From Paracoccus sp. MA (lineage in GTDB: Bacteria; Pseudomonadota; Alphaproteobacteria; Rhodobacterales; Rhodobacteraceae), in the NCBI RefSeq assembly GCF_020990385.1, contig NZ_CP087598.1:912001-976000 (forward strand): a stretch of DNA of 64,000 nucleotides, read 5' to 3'. The notes below the pieces were generated by a model. That model searched no databases. It had not been told where the DNA came from and saw only the letters and a list, made by a program, of their open reading frames with translations. Positions 24,414-32,529 of this stretch are shown here, in pieces (positions within the stretch are counted from its first letter, which is position 1; each line of letters begins with the position of its first letter). The position numbers were made by a program, and so were the translations under genes.

Positions 24414-26160
24414 GGATTTTCGCTCCCAGACGAAGGGCAAGGGTCAGACCGGCGGCGGTCATGATGATCGAGATGAAGGCCAGCGCGGCGATCGTGTCCA
24501 TCGCCCCGGTCTGCAGCAGCGTGACCATGAGCGAGCCGATCACCTCGGTTCCCGCGCCCATCAGATAGACGCCGGTGGCGTATTCGCGCAGGAAGATGAT
24601 CATGATCAGCGCCCAGGCGCCGGCCAGGCCGGGACGCACGATGGGGATCACCACGTCGCGCCAGGTGCGGCCGATGGTGGCGCCGGTGGTGCGGGCGGAT
24701 TCCTCAAGCTCGGGCGCGACTTGGATCAGCGTGCCCTGCAACAGACGCAGGCCATAGGACAGCCCGACGATCATATAGGCCACGAACAGCGCGATCAGCG
24801 TCGGGCGCAGCGGCGTCAGGAAGGGCACGAACAGGAACACCCAGAAGAAGGCCAGGCCGACCACCAGCCCCGGCAGCGCGCGCGGCAGCAGCACGATATA
24901 GTCCAGCACCGTGTTGCTGTGGCCGGTGTTGCGATGCCCGGCAAGGCCGATCAGCAGATAGAGGAACACCGCCGCCGCGCCGCCCACCACGCTGAGCAGC
25001 AGCGTGTTCACGATCCCCCGGCTGAGGCTGGGCACGCTGAGCATCCGGTCGAAATTGGCCAGCGTCAGGTGATCCCACAGGCTGATGCCCTGTCCCCAGG
25101 CGCTGACGAAGGCGCGCACGGTGATGCCGCCGATGGGCAGGACCACCGACACGAACAGCCACAGCCCGATGATGGACAGCGCGATGGTCTGACCCTTCGT
25201 TCCCAGCTTCAACCGCGTGGTCCGGGCGCCCTTGCCGCCAAGCGCGGCATAGCGGCGGCTGTTGCGCAGCAGGCGGCGCTGGAAGAAGACCAGCGGCAGG
25301 GTGATCAGGATCAGCACCACCGCGACCACCGCCATCAGCTGATAGGTCGGCACGCCGAACAGCGTCGTCAGCTTGTAGATATAGGTGGTCAGGACCAGGA
25401 TCCCGTTCGGATCGCCCAGCACCAGCGGGATGCCGAAGGTTTCGAAACCCAAGAGCAGGTTCAGCGCGGCGGCGAAGATCAGCGCCGGCAGCACCATCGG
25501 CAGGGTCACGTCGCGCGAGACCTGCCAGATGCTGGCGCCCGAGGTGCGCGCCGCCTCTTCCAGGTCCGAGGGCAGGTTGCGCATCGCGGCCGAGACATAC
25601 AGGTAGACATGCGGCACATGGCTGAGACCGGCGATCAGGATGATGCCCGGCAGCGAATAGAGGTTCCAGGGCACGAAGCCGAAGACGCTGCGCATCCACA
25701 TCGACACGAAGCCCGACGGCCCGACCGAGACGGTATAGCCGAAAGCCAGCACGATGGACGAGATGAACATCGGCACCAGCACCAGGATTTCCAGCGTCCG
25801 CTTGAAGCGGATGTCGGTCCGGGTCAGCAGGAAGGCCAAAAGCCCGCCAAGCGGGACCGCGATCGCGACCATGCCGACTGCGAAGACGGTCGTCGTCCAC
25901 AGGGCCTTCCAGAACATCGGGTCGGTCAGCACATAGCTGTAGGCGCTGAAGCTCAGCGTGGCGCGGGGGCTGAAGAAGGGCCCGTCGAGAAAGCTTTGAT
26001 AGATGATGAGGCCGACCGGCGCCATGACGGCGATGGCGAGCAGGCCGATGACGATGATGCGATACAGGCCCGCATCGCTGCGATGGCGGATCTTCGGCGG
26101 CGGGGCGGGGATCCCGGTCCCGGCACTTGCCCGCGCGGCAAGGATGGAATTGGCGGTCAT
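24406..26160 (-). CDS. ABC transporter permease with two fused BPD domains (FbpB type)
   Basis: 584 residues, about twice a single permease. Two permease halves each have about six helices and an EAA-like loop: EEAARTSGASIWQVSRDVTL in the first half, and EESARTTGATIGRTWRDVVI in the second. This fused form is common in Fe(III), putrescine/spermidine-type and phosphonate importers. It lies between the binding protein and ATPase genes in one operon. Confidence 0.92.
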   Translation of the reverse strand: MTANSILAARASAGTGIPAPPPKIRHRSDAGLYRIIVIGLLAIAVMAPVGLIIYQSFLDGPFFSPRATLSFSAYSYVLTDPMFWKALWTTTVFAVGMVAIAVPLGGLLAFLLTRTDIRFKRTLEILVLVPMFISSIVLAFGYTVSVGPSGFVSMWMRSVFGFVPWNLYSLPGIILIAGLSHVPHVYLYVSAAMRNLPSDLEEAARTSGASIWQVSRDVTLPMVLPALIFAAALNLLLGFETFGIPLVLGDPNGILVLTTYIYKLTTLFGVPTYQLMAVVAVVLILITLPLVFFQRRLLRNSRRYAALGGKGARTTRLKLGTKGQTIALSIIGLWLFVSVVLPIGGITVRAFVSAWGQGISLWDHLTLANFDRMLSVPSLSRGIVNTLLLSVVGGAAAVFLYLLIGLAGHRNTGHSNTVLDYIVLLPRALPGLVVGLAFFWVFLFVPFLTPLRPTLIALFVAYMIVGLSYGLRLLQGTLIQVAPELEESARTTGATIGRTWRDVVIPIVRPGLAGAWALIMIIFLREYATGVYLMGAGTEVIGSLMVTLLQTGAMDTIAALAFISIIMTAAGLTLALRLGAKIHD

Positions 26161-26218
26161 GTCTGGTTACTCGTCCTGCAAGGGGGTGCCGCGCAAACGG
26201 CGACGGCACCCGGGAGGA

Positions 26219-27313
26219 TCATTTGCCGATGGCGGCGTTCCACTCGCGGAAGAACTCCACGCGCTTTTGCGGCGCCATGTAGGTCAGCAGGTCCTCGCTG
26301 ACCGCGATGGGCTTCAGGCTGCCGCCCACGCGCTCGTTGAGCGAATCGATGTTCAATCCGGTCGTCACGTCGCTGCGCACCGAGGGCAGCCCGCCCGCCG
26401 CCAGGGCCGACTGCCCCTCATGCGAAAGCATGAAGTCGATCAGCAGCTTGCCGGCGTCGGGATGCGGGGCGCCCTTGGTCAGCAGCGCAAGACGCGAGAA
26501 GGCGGCGGTGTAATCCTCGCCGAAGGCGACGCCCAGGTTCGGGCTGTCCTCGACCCATTCCAGCGCGTAGGAGCCGATGATGTTGATCGACATGACATTC
26601 TCGCCCGACACCACGGTCTCGCGCATCGAACCGGAGCTGGAATAGGTGCGCACGCCGACGGCGCCCAAGGCCTTTGCCAGATCCCAGAAATTGTCTGTCT
26701 GCTCGACGTCGTTGGTGTGATGCAGGAAGCCGGTGCCGCTTTTTTCCGGGTCGAAGGTGGCGACCTTGCCCCGCAGCTTGTCCCGGTTTTCGTTCAGATA
26801 GGCGATCAGATCGGCCCGGGTCCGGGGGAATTCCTCCTCGGAGATCGCGCCGGTATTGTAGATGATCCCGATCGGCTCGACCGTGGTGGCATAGATCTGG
26901 TCCTGATAGACCGCCCATTCCGGCAGGTTGCCGGTTTCGGGGGACGCGTAGGTTTCCGCATAGCCGTCGGCGGCCAGCACCATCTGCAGGTCCATGGCGG
27001 AACTCCAGACGATATCCGCGCCCATCTGGTTCGCGGCGGCCTCGGAAATCGCGCGGTTATAGGCGCCATTGGTGCCCAGGTCGTTATATTCGACCTGGAT
27101 GCCGTATTTCTGCGTGAAGGCGTCCAGCATGGCCTGGGCCTGGGCAATGTCGGTAGAGGTGTAGACCACCACCTTTCCCTGCGATTTGGCCGCCTCGACA
27201 AGTTGCGCATAGTCGTTGGGATAGCCTGCGGGAACATCCTGGGCCCATCCCGCCCCGGCCGCCAGGGCCAGAGCGCAGCCGGTTATCGCGAATGCGCGTC
27301 TTGTGAGTTTCAT
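26219..27313 (-). CDS. ABC transporter substrate-binding protein (iron/polyamine-type, extracellular family 1)
   Basis: 364 residues. The start at 27313 is chosen because GGGAGGA lies six bases upstream; an ATG at 27319 touches that site. The signal peptide covers about residues 1-24 (MKLTRRAFAITGCALALAAG, then WAQD). Mature motifs are those of Fe(III)/2-aminoethylphosphonate-type binders: VVVYTSTDIAQAQAMLDAF, VEPIGIIYNTGAI and SIRE-like helices. No Tyr iron ligands could be assigned by eye. In this operon an organic acid or its metal complex, for example ferric citrate, is a fair guess (inference). Confidence 0.9.
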   Translation of the reverse strand: MKLTRRAFAITGCALALAAGAGWAQDVPAGYPNDYAQLVEAAKSQGKVVVYTSTDIAQAQAMLDAFTQKYGIQVEYNDLGTNGAYNRAISEAAANQMGADIVWSSAMDLQMVLAADGYAETYASPETGNLPEWAVYQDQIYATTVEPIGIIYNTGAISEEEFPRTRADLIAYLNENRDKLRGKVATFDPEKSGTGFLHHTNDVEQTDNFWDLAKALGAVGVRTYSSSGSMRETVVSGENVMSINIIGSYALEWVEDSPNLGVAFGEDYTAAFSRLALLTKGAPHPDAGKLLIDFMLSHEGQSALAAGGLPSVRSDVTTGLNIDSLNERVGGSLKPIAVSEDLLTYMAPQKRVEFFREWNAAIGK

Positions 27314-27452
27314 CGTCATTCCTCCCTGAATTACGAGATATGGTGATGCCGCTGCCGCCGATGCGCGGCTCGCCTGCCGATCTTTCCGGGCCCCTTCTGG
27401 CCCGATATCATTCGCGGAGCCCTCCTCCGGGCCCCGCGAAGCCGGTGCTGCC

Positions 27453-28535
27453 TCAGGCCGCCGACGAAGCCGCCGGCCTTGCGATCTCGGCCGCGACCAG
27501 CGCGCCGAAGGCGTCGGTGTTGACCGAGCCGCCCAGATCGCGGGTGCGGTTTTCCGGCCTTTCCAGCACGGCATCCACCGCGCGGTCGATCTCGGCCCCG
27601 GCGGCGCACAGCGCCTCGTTGCCGTTGCGCTCGCCCAGCCAGCTCAGCATCATCGCCACCGACAGGATCAGCGAGCAGGGGTTGGCGATGTTCTGGTTCT
27701 CGATATCGGGCGCCGATCCGTGCTGCGCCTGCGCGCAGACCAGCCCGGTTTCCGCATTGGCGTTGATCGAGCCGGCCAGCCCCAGGCTGCCCGACAGTTC
27801 CGAGGCCAGATCCGAGATGATGTCAGAATAGAAATTGGTCGAGACGATGACGTCGTAGCGCGAGGGGTCGCGCACCAGATGCGCGGCCATGGCGTCGATG
27901 ATGACATCGTTCAGCTCGACTTCGGGGAAGTCCTTGTGGACCTTGCGCACCCAGTCGAGGAAGAAGCCGTCGGTGATGATGAAGTTGTTGGCCTTGTGGA
28001 CCGCCGTCACCTTCTTGCCCCGCCGCATGGCCAGCTTGAACGCTTCGCGGGCGATCCGCTCGCAGGCCTTCGAGGTCAGCTTGCGCACCGACAGCGCCAC
28101 GTCCTCGGTCGGCATGAACTCACCAAGGCCCTTGAACATGTTGCGGTCGGGATAGAAGCCCTCGGTCGCCTCGCGCATGATGACCAGGTCCATCTTCTTG
28201 CCCGGCAGGAAGGGCCGGGTCCGCGCCGGGCGGACATTGGCGTAAAGGTCCAGCCTGACGCGGAACCCGCCCGAGACGTTCACCCCGCCCTGGTCGCGCG
28301 GCGGATAGTCCATATGCGATTGCGGGCCAAGGATGATCCCGTCATAGGTTTTGGCTTTTTCGATCACTTCATCGCGCAGCGTCGTGCCGTATTTCGCCAG
28401 GCTGGGGAACCCAACATCCTCGTAGTCGCTGGCGATACCCAGTCCGAAGCGCGCATTGGCCGCCTCGAGAACTTCCATTGTGGCCTTGGTAATTTCGGGC
28501 CCGATGCCGTCGCACGGCAGGACGAGGAAACGCAT
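27453..28535 (-). CDS. Isopropylmalate/isocitrate dehydrogenase-family oxidoreductase (second copy)
   Basis: 360 residues, clearly paralogous to 5647: LVLPCDGIGPEIT against LVLPGDGIGPEIT at the start. DLVIMREATEGFYPDRN, VTAVHKANNFI and STNFYSDIISDLASEL match the substrate, Lys and metal motifs. REATEGFY replaces the usual RENTEGFY, a change next to the substrate Arg that may reflect a different acid. First gene of the minus-strand operon, it faces the GntR gene at 28661 exactly as the first copy faces its own GntR. The likely role is oxidation and decarboxylation of a substituted malate, tartrate or threonate-like acid. Confidence 0.9.
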   Translation of the reverse strand: MRFLVLPCDGIGPEITKATMEVLEAANARFGLGIASDYEDVGFPSLAKYGTTLRDEVIEKAKTYDGIILGPQSHMDYPPRDQGGVNVSGGFRVRLDLYANVRPARTRPFLPGKKMDLVIMREATEGFYPDRNMFKGLGEFMPTEDVALSVRKLTSKACERIAREAFKLAMRRGKKVTAVHKANNFIITDGFFLDWVRKVHKDFPEVELNDVIIDAMAAHLVRDPSRYDVIVSTNFYSDIISDLASELSGSLGLAGSINANAETGLVCAQAQHGSAPDIENQNIANPCSLILSVAMMLSWLGERNGNEALCAAGAEIDRAVDAVLERPENRTRDLGGSVNTDAFGALVAAEIARPAASSAA

Positions 28536-28583
28536 TCATCTTCTCCCTTCTGCCGCGCTGCGAATCGAGGCGGCCTGCGGTCA

Positions 28584-28613
28584 GATTGGCTTTGTTGCGA
28601 AATAAAGGCAATC
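28584..28613. promoter_or_regulatory. 30-base near-perfect dyad between divergent GntR and dehydrogenase genes
   Basis: GATTGGCTTT (28584-28593) and AAAGGCAATC (28604-28613) are inverted repeats with one mismatch in ten, around a 10-base spacer. It lies 48 bases from each start codon (28535 minus, 28661 plus), an ideal place for one dimer to control both promoters. The spacer half TTTGTTGCGAAA loosely recalls the site at 5513. Confidence 0.6.
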
Positions 28614-28660
28614 ATAATTTTGGATTTGTGCGTCAAGAAAATCATCTGTAGGATAGGGCC

Positions 28661-29638
28661 ATGAACAGCAGCAGGCGGAAAGCGATGCGAGACGAACCGG
28701 AAAGCAGCCGTTCCCCAGCCCCGACGCCGCTGGTGATCAGCCTGGCCGGCCGCATCCGGGACGACATCCTGGGCAAGGAGCTGCCGGTGGGGACGAAGCT
28801 CGTTACCCAGGGGCTGGCCGATCAGTTCGGGGTCTCACGCTCTCCGGTGCGCGAAGCCCTGGCGCTGCTTTGCGAGCAGAAGATCATCGAGCAGATTCCC
28901 AATCGCGGCTTTTTCACCTGTGCAGCGCCGCAGGAGGTGCTGAAATCCAGCGATCCGCTTCCCCGAGAGGCGAACCGGGCCTATTACAGGCTGGCCGACG
29001 ACTGGATCGACGACCGGATCGAGGCCGATGTCACCGAGCAGATGCTGCGCGACCGCTATGGCCTGACCCGCACGCAGGTGACCGATATCCTGATGCGCGC
29101 CTCGCGCGAGGGCTGGGCCGAGCGCAAGCAGGGCTATGGTTGGCGCCTGCTGCCGGTTGCCAAGACCCCGGAGTCCTTCGAGCAGATCTATCGTTTCCGG
29201 ATGATCATCGAGCCTGCGGGGATGCTGGAGCCCAGCTTCCGGCTCGACCGCCAGATCCTGTCCGAACAGCGCCGCATCCAGGAGCGGATGCTGGAAACCG
29301 ACATTGCCAATCTTCCCGCCGAGCGGCTGCTGGAGAACGGCTCGCTATTCCACGAGGAATTGCTGCGCATGTCCGGAAATCCTTTCCTGCACATGTCGCT
29401 GGTGCGCATCAACCGGATGCGGCGCCTGCTGGAATATCGCGCCAATGTGGACCGCGACAGGCTCCGTATCCAGTGCTCGGATCATCTGAAGATCCTCGAC
29501 GCGCTGGACCAGCATGAGGTGCTGGAGGCGTCCTATCTGATGCGAAAGCATCTCAGCGGCGCGCTGGAAAGAAAATCTCCGCTGCGTTGGACGCCCACCG
29601 GAGGCGGTTCACCAGAGGAAGCTTCCGATACGGCATAG
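28661..29638 (+). CDS. GntR-family regulator with two winged-helix segments, paralogue of the 4563 gene
   Basis: 325 residues. After about 20 basic, flexible residues comes a GntR winged helix (LVTQGLADQFGVSRSPVREA). A second HTH-like segment follows at about 120-165 (VTEQMLRDRYGLTRTQVTDI, then GWAERKQGYGWRLLP), and then an FCD-like helical domain (YRFRMIIEPAGMLEPSFRLD, ENGSLFHEELLRMSGNPF). The order and sequence match the regulator at 4563 throughout. It probably represses or activates the minus-strand operon from 27453 and itself through the dyad at 28584. The start follows AGGATAGGG. Confidence 0.92.
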   Translation: MNSSRRKAMRDEPESSRSPAPTPLVISLAGRIRDDILGKELPVGTKLVTQGLADQFGVSRSPVREALALLCEQKIIEQIPNRGFFTCAAPQEVLKSSDPLPREANRAYYRLADDWIDDRIEADVTEQMLRDRYGLTRTQVTDILMRASREGWAERKQGYGWRLLPVAKTPESFEQIYRFRMIIEPAGMLEPSFRLDRQILSEQRRIQERMLETDIANLPAERLLENGSLFHEELLRMSGNPFLHMSLVRINRMRRLLEYRANVDRDRLRIQCSDHLKILDALDQHEVLEASYLMRKHLSGALERKSPLRWTPTGGGSPEEASDTA

Positions 29639-29991
29639 CCGGAAAGCAGAAGTTGGGCCGTTTTGTCCGGATTGGCGAGCTTCCCCGCTTGCGCATGCCG
29701 GCGTGGCGAACGCAATGCCGCCGAGAAGGTCGGACCGGGCTTCGTCCCTGATGCGTTCCATCATGCGGACATAGCCCGCCCCGCCCACCGAGCGGGTGAT
29801 GCCGCTGTCGGCAGCAGGTGCTGGAACTGCGCGCCGGTGGATCGCGATCCCCGATCCGAACCATGGAGGAGCGCATCGGCCTTCCCCCACCGCCAGCGGC
29901 AAAGACGCGCCTTGCCCCGGCTTCCTCAACAACGTCTCCTTGACCGAGGCAGGGAAGCACGCCGACCTCGGGTCCGGGCTCGTGTCCTGCC
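29639..29991. other. 353-base gap without a supported gene
   Basis: Located between the 3' ends of the convergent GntR gene and an SDR gene. Several frames are open because the region is GC-rich, but none has a recognisable domain, a binding site or wobble-base bias like that of the neighbours. The longest minus frame here (29609-30037) overlaps the SDR gene and looks like noise or old debris. No clear terminator with a U-run was found. Confidence 0.5.
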
Positions 29992-30744
29992 TCAGGCGAC
30001 GGCCTGCGCGCCGGTGATCTCGACCAGAGAGCCGCACATGAAGGCGGCCTCGTCCGAGGCGAGGAAGGCGACCAGCGCCGCCACCTCCTCGGGCTTGCCG
30101 ATGCGGCCGAAGGGCACCAGCCTGTCCAGGTCGGCGATGGTGCGGCCCGCGCGCCTGACCCCCGCCTCCAGCATCGGCGTGTGGATCTCGCCCGGACAGA
30201 CGGCATTCACGCGGATCTTCTGGGGCGCATAGTCGCGGGCGAGGTTCTGGGTAAAGCTCGCCACTGCCGCCTTGGTCACGTTATAGGCGATATGGTTCGG
30301 CGCCGGATAAAGCCCCCATTGCGAGGCGGTGTTGACGATGGCGCCGCCGCCCGCCGCGATCATGTGGGGCAGCGCCGCCTGGCACAGGTGGAACATCGCA
30401 TCGACATTGATGGCGAAGGACAGCCGCCAGTCCTCGGGCGTCAGCGCCAGCAGGTTGCCGCGCCGGTTGATGCCGGCATTGTTGCACAGCACGTCGATGG
30501 CGCCTTCGGTGGCGATGACGTTCTCGACGATCGCCCGGCAGCCTTCGGGCTGCGCGATGTCGCTGGCCAGCGCGCGAGCCTTGCCACCCTGCGCCACGAT
30601 CTCGGCCACAGTCGCTTCGGCGCCTTCGGCGTTCACGTCGGTGACGACGACCTGCGCGCCCTCGGCGGCGAAGCGGGCGCTGATCGCCGCGCCGATGCCG
30701 CCCGCGGCGCCGGTGACGATGACGGTCTTGTTCTGGAAACGCAT
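29992..30744 (-). CDS. Short-chain dehydrogenase/reductase (classical SDR)
   Basis: 250 residues with all classical elements: the Rossmann glycine motif TGAAGGIG, NNAGIN, Ser in NTASQWGLY, the YNVTKAA active site (Tyr, Lys) and a PGEIHTPM loop. It probably oxidises or reduces a hydroxy acid or polyol with NAD(P). It is the last gene of the minus-strand hydroxyproline operon, four bases after the previous SDR. Its substrate in that pathway is not obvious. Confidence 0.9.
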   Translation of the reverse strand: MRFQNKTVIVTGAAGGIGAAISARFAAEGAQVVVTDVNAEGAEATVAEIVAQGGKARALASDIAQPEGCRAIVENVIATEGAIDVLCNNAGINRRGNLLALTPEDWRLSFAINVDAMFHLCQAALPHMIAAGGGAIVNTASQWGLYPAPNHIAYNVTKAAVASFTQNLARDYAPQKIRVNAVCPGEIHTPMLEAGVRRAGRTIADLDRLVPFGRIGKPEEVAALVAFLASDEAAFMCGSLVEITGAQAVA

Positions 30745-30748
30745 GGTG

Positions 30749-31501
30749 TTACCTCAGGTAGCTGCCGCCGTTCACATCCAGCACCGCACCGTTCAGCGAC
30801 GCTTGCGAAGGACGGAAGGCGAAGGCGGCGATTTCGCCGATCTCCTCGGGCGCGGCCATGCGGGCAATGGGGATTCCGGCCAGCGCCGCCGCCTCGCCAT
30901 GCTGGGCGATATAGGCCTCGGCCATCTCGGTGCGCACCCAGCCGGGCGCCAGGGCGACCGAGGTCACGCCTTCATGGCCATGGCTTTGCGCGATGGATTT
31001 TGTCAGGTTGATCAGCGCGGCCTTGGAGGCGCCATAGGCCATGGCGTTCGAGGCATAGCCGCGCTGGCCGGCGCGGCTGGCCATGTTGACGATGCGCCCG
31101 CCGCCATTTTGCCGGAAATGCAGGATCGCCAGCTTCGACAGATCCACGGCCGACAGGAAATTCACCCGCATCTCCTGCGCCCAGACCCGCTGCCATTCGT
31201 CCATCGGCGCGTCCACCGCGACCTCGGAACGGATGCCGGCATTGTTGACCAGCCCGGTCAGCCGCCCCGCCGCCGCCACGGCCCGATCCCACAGCGCCTG
31301 CGGGGCCGCGGGGTCGGACAGGTCGGCCGAAAGGCACCAGCCCCGGCCGTCCAGCGCGGCCAGCAGCGCCTCGGCCGCGTCGCGGTTGCGGCCGTAATGG
31401 ATGACGACCCGCGCGCCCTCGGCCACCAGCGCATGGCAGATCGCCCGGCCGATGGCGCCGGTCGCGCCGGTGACGAGGATGGATTGCCCGGACAGCGTCA
31501 C
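30749..31501 (-). CDS. Short-chain dehydrogenase/reductase (classical SDR), GTG start
   Basis: 250 residues. The GTG start overlaps the stop of the epimerase gene (GTGA), which decides the start. Motifs: TGATGAIG, NNAGIR, NMASRAG, YGASKAA and APGWVRTEM. Catalytic Ser, Tyr and Lys are all present. It is tightly coupled to the proline-racemase-family gene, so it may act on a hydroxyproline-derived compound such as a 3-hydroxy or 4-oxo intermediate (inference). Confidence 0.88.
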   Translation of the reverse strand: MTLSGQSILVTGATGAIGRAICHALVAEGARVVIHYGRNRDAAEALLAALDGRGWCLSADLSDPAAPQALWDRAVAAAGRLTGLVNNAGIRSEVAVDAPMDEWQRVWAQEMRVNFLSAVDLSKLAILHFRQNGGGRIVNMASRAGQRGYASNAMAYGASKAALINLTKSIAQSHGHEGVTSVALAPGWVRTEMAEAYIAQHGEAAALAGIPIARMAAPEEIGEIAAFAFRPSQASLNGAVLDVNGGSYLR

Positions 31502-32529
31502 AGCTCGCCCACCTGCGGACCCCAGGTGTCCGACATGGCAAAGCCCTGCGCAAACGGATCCTGCGGATCCAGCCGCAATTGCTGGCGGCCGAAGATATAG
31601 CCCTGTCCGGTGATGCGCGGCAGGACGGCGGGGCGGCTGCCGACGGTGGTTTCGCCCAGGATCTCGGCGGTGAAGGTGCCGCCGATGATGCTGTGCGACA
31701 GCCGCTTGTCGCCGGTCTTCGCCAGCCCGCGCGCATGCAGCACCGCCAGGTTGGCCGACGATCCGGTGCCGCAGGGCGAGCGGTCGACCCGGCCCGGCTT
31801 CAGCGTGGTGCAGGTCACGACCGAGCCGTCCGGCTGGTAGTCGCGGAACATCACATAGGCGATCTCGTTCAGGCTGGCGATCTCGGGGTGCTGGACCGCG
31901 ACCTGCTCGGCCAGCAGCGCCTTGATCTCGGTCCCGGCCTCGGCCAGGGCGCGGGCCGCCTCGGGCACGATGCGCAGGCCGACCTGGTCCACGTCGATCT
32001 GGGCGTAGAAGACGCCGCCAAAGGCGATGTCGGCCTGGATCGTGCCCCATTCCGGGGTCGAGACCGGAACGTCGAGCTGCTGGACGAAGGCCGGCACGTT
32101 GTCGAGGCTGACCGAGAGGCAGCGGCCGTTTTCGCATTGCGCGCGCGCCACGATCAGCCCGGCGGCCGTGTCCAGCCGCACCACGGTTTCCGGCTCGACC
32201 ATCTTGACCCGCCCGGTTTCCAGAAGCGCCGTCACCACGCAGATGCAGTTCGAGCCCGACATGGGATGGGCGCGATCCGGTTGCAGCACGATGAAGCCCG
32301 CATCGGCATCGGGCCGGGTCGGTTCCAGCAGCAGGTTGGTGGTATGAACCACCTGCGCCCGCGGCTCGCGTGTCAGGAACAGCCGCAGCGAGGGGTCGAC
32401 CTGGTTGAGGTGGTTCATCTTGTCGAGGATGGTGGCGCCCGGAATCTCGGGCGCGCCGCCGACCAGCACGTTGCCGCTTTCGCCCTGGCAATGCACCAGC
32501 AGGATGTCGAGGGATTTCTCGAAGGTCAT
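31498..32529 (-). CDS. Proline racemase-family epimerase, probable 4-hydroxyproline 2-epimerase (Ser/Cys type)
   Basis: 343 residues, usual length. The two catalytic positions read Ser91 (PMSGSNCIC, where proline racemase has MCGH) and Cys253 (DRSPCGTGSS). Ser/Cys members are known from surveys of this superfamily and include hydroxyproline epimerases. The role proposed is trans-4-hydroxy-L-proline to cis-4-hydroxy-D-proline, the first step of the pathway whose later enzymes are at 34715, 36007 and 32526. The ATG at 32529 overlaps the aldehyde dehydrogenase stop (ATGA); an ATG at 32541 is possible. A second Ser/Cys relative lies at 41132. Confidence 0.85.
   Translation of the reverse strand: MTFEKSLDILLVHCQGESGNVLVGGAPEIPGATILDKMNHLNQVDPSLRLFLTREPRAQVVHTTNLLLEPTRPDADAGFIVLQPDRAHPMSGSNCICVVTALLETGRVKMVEPETVVRLDTAAGLIVARAQCENGRCLSVSLDNVPAFVQQLDVPVSTPEWGTIQADIAFGGVFYAQIDVDQVGLRIVPEAARALAEAGTEIKALLAEQVAVQHPEIASLNEIAYVMFRDYQPDGSVVTCTTLKPGRVDRSPCGTGSSANLAVLHARGLAKTGDKRLSHSIIGGTFTAEILGETTVGSRPAVLPRITGQGYIFGRQQLRLDPQDPFAQGFAMSDTWGPQVGEL

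Noticed and set aside
29609..30037. Minus-strand 142-codon frame in the gap after the GntR gene
   Set aside because: No family resemblance, no binding site, and it overlaps the SDR gene in another frame. A transposase remnant was considered but no transposase motif or inverted repeat was found.
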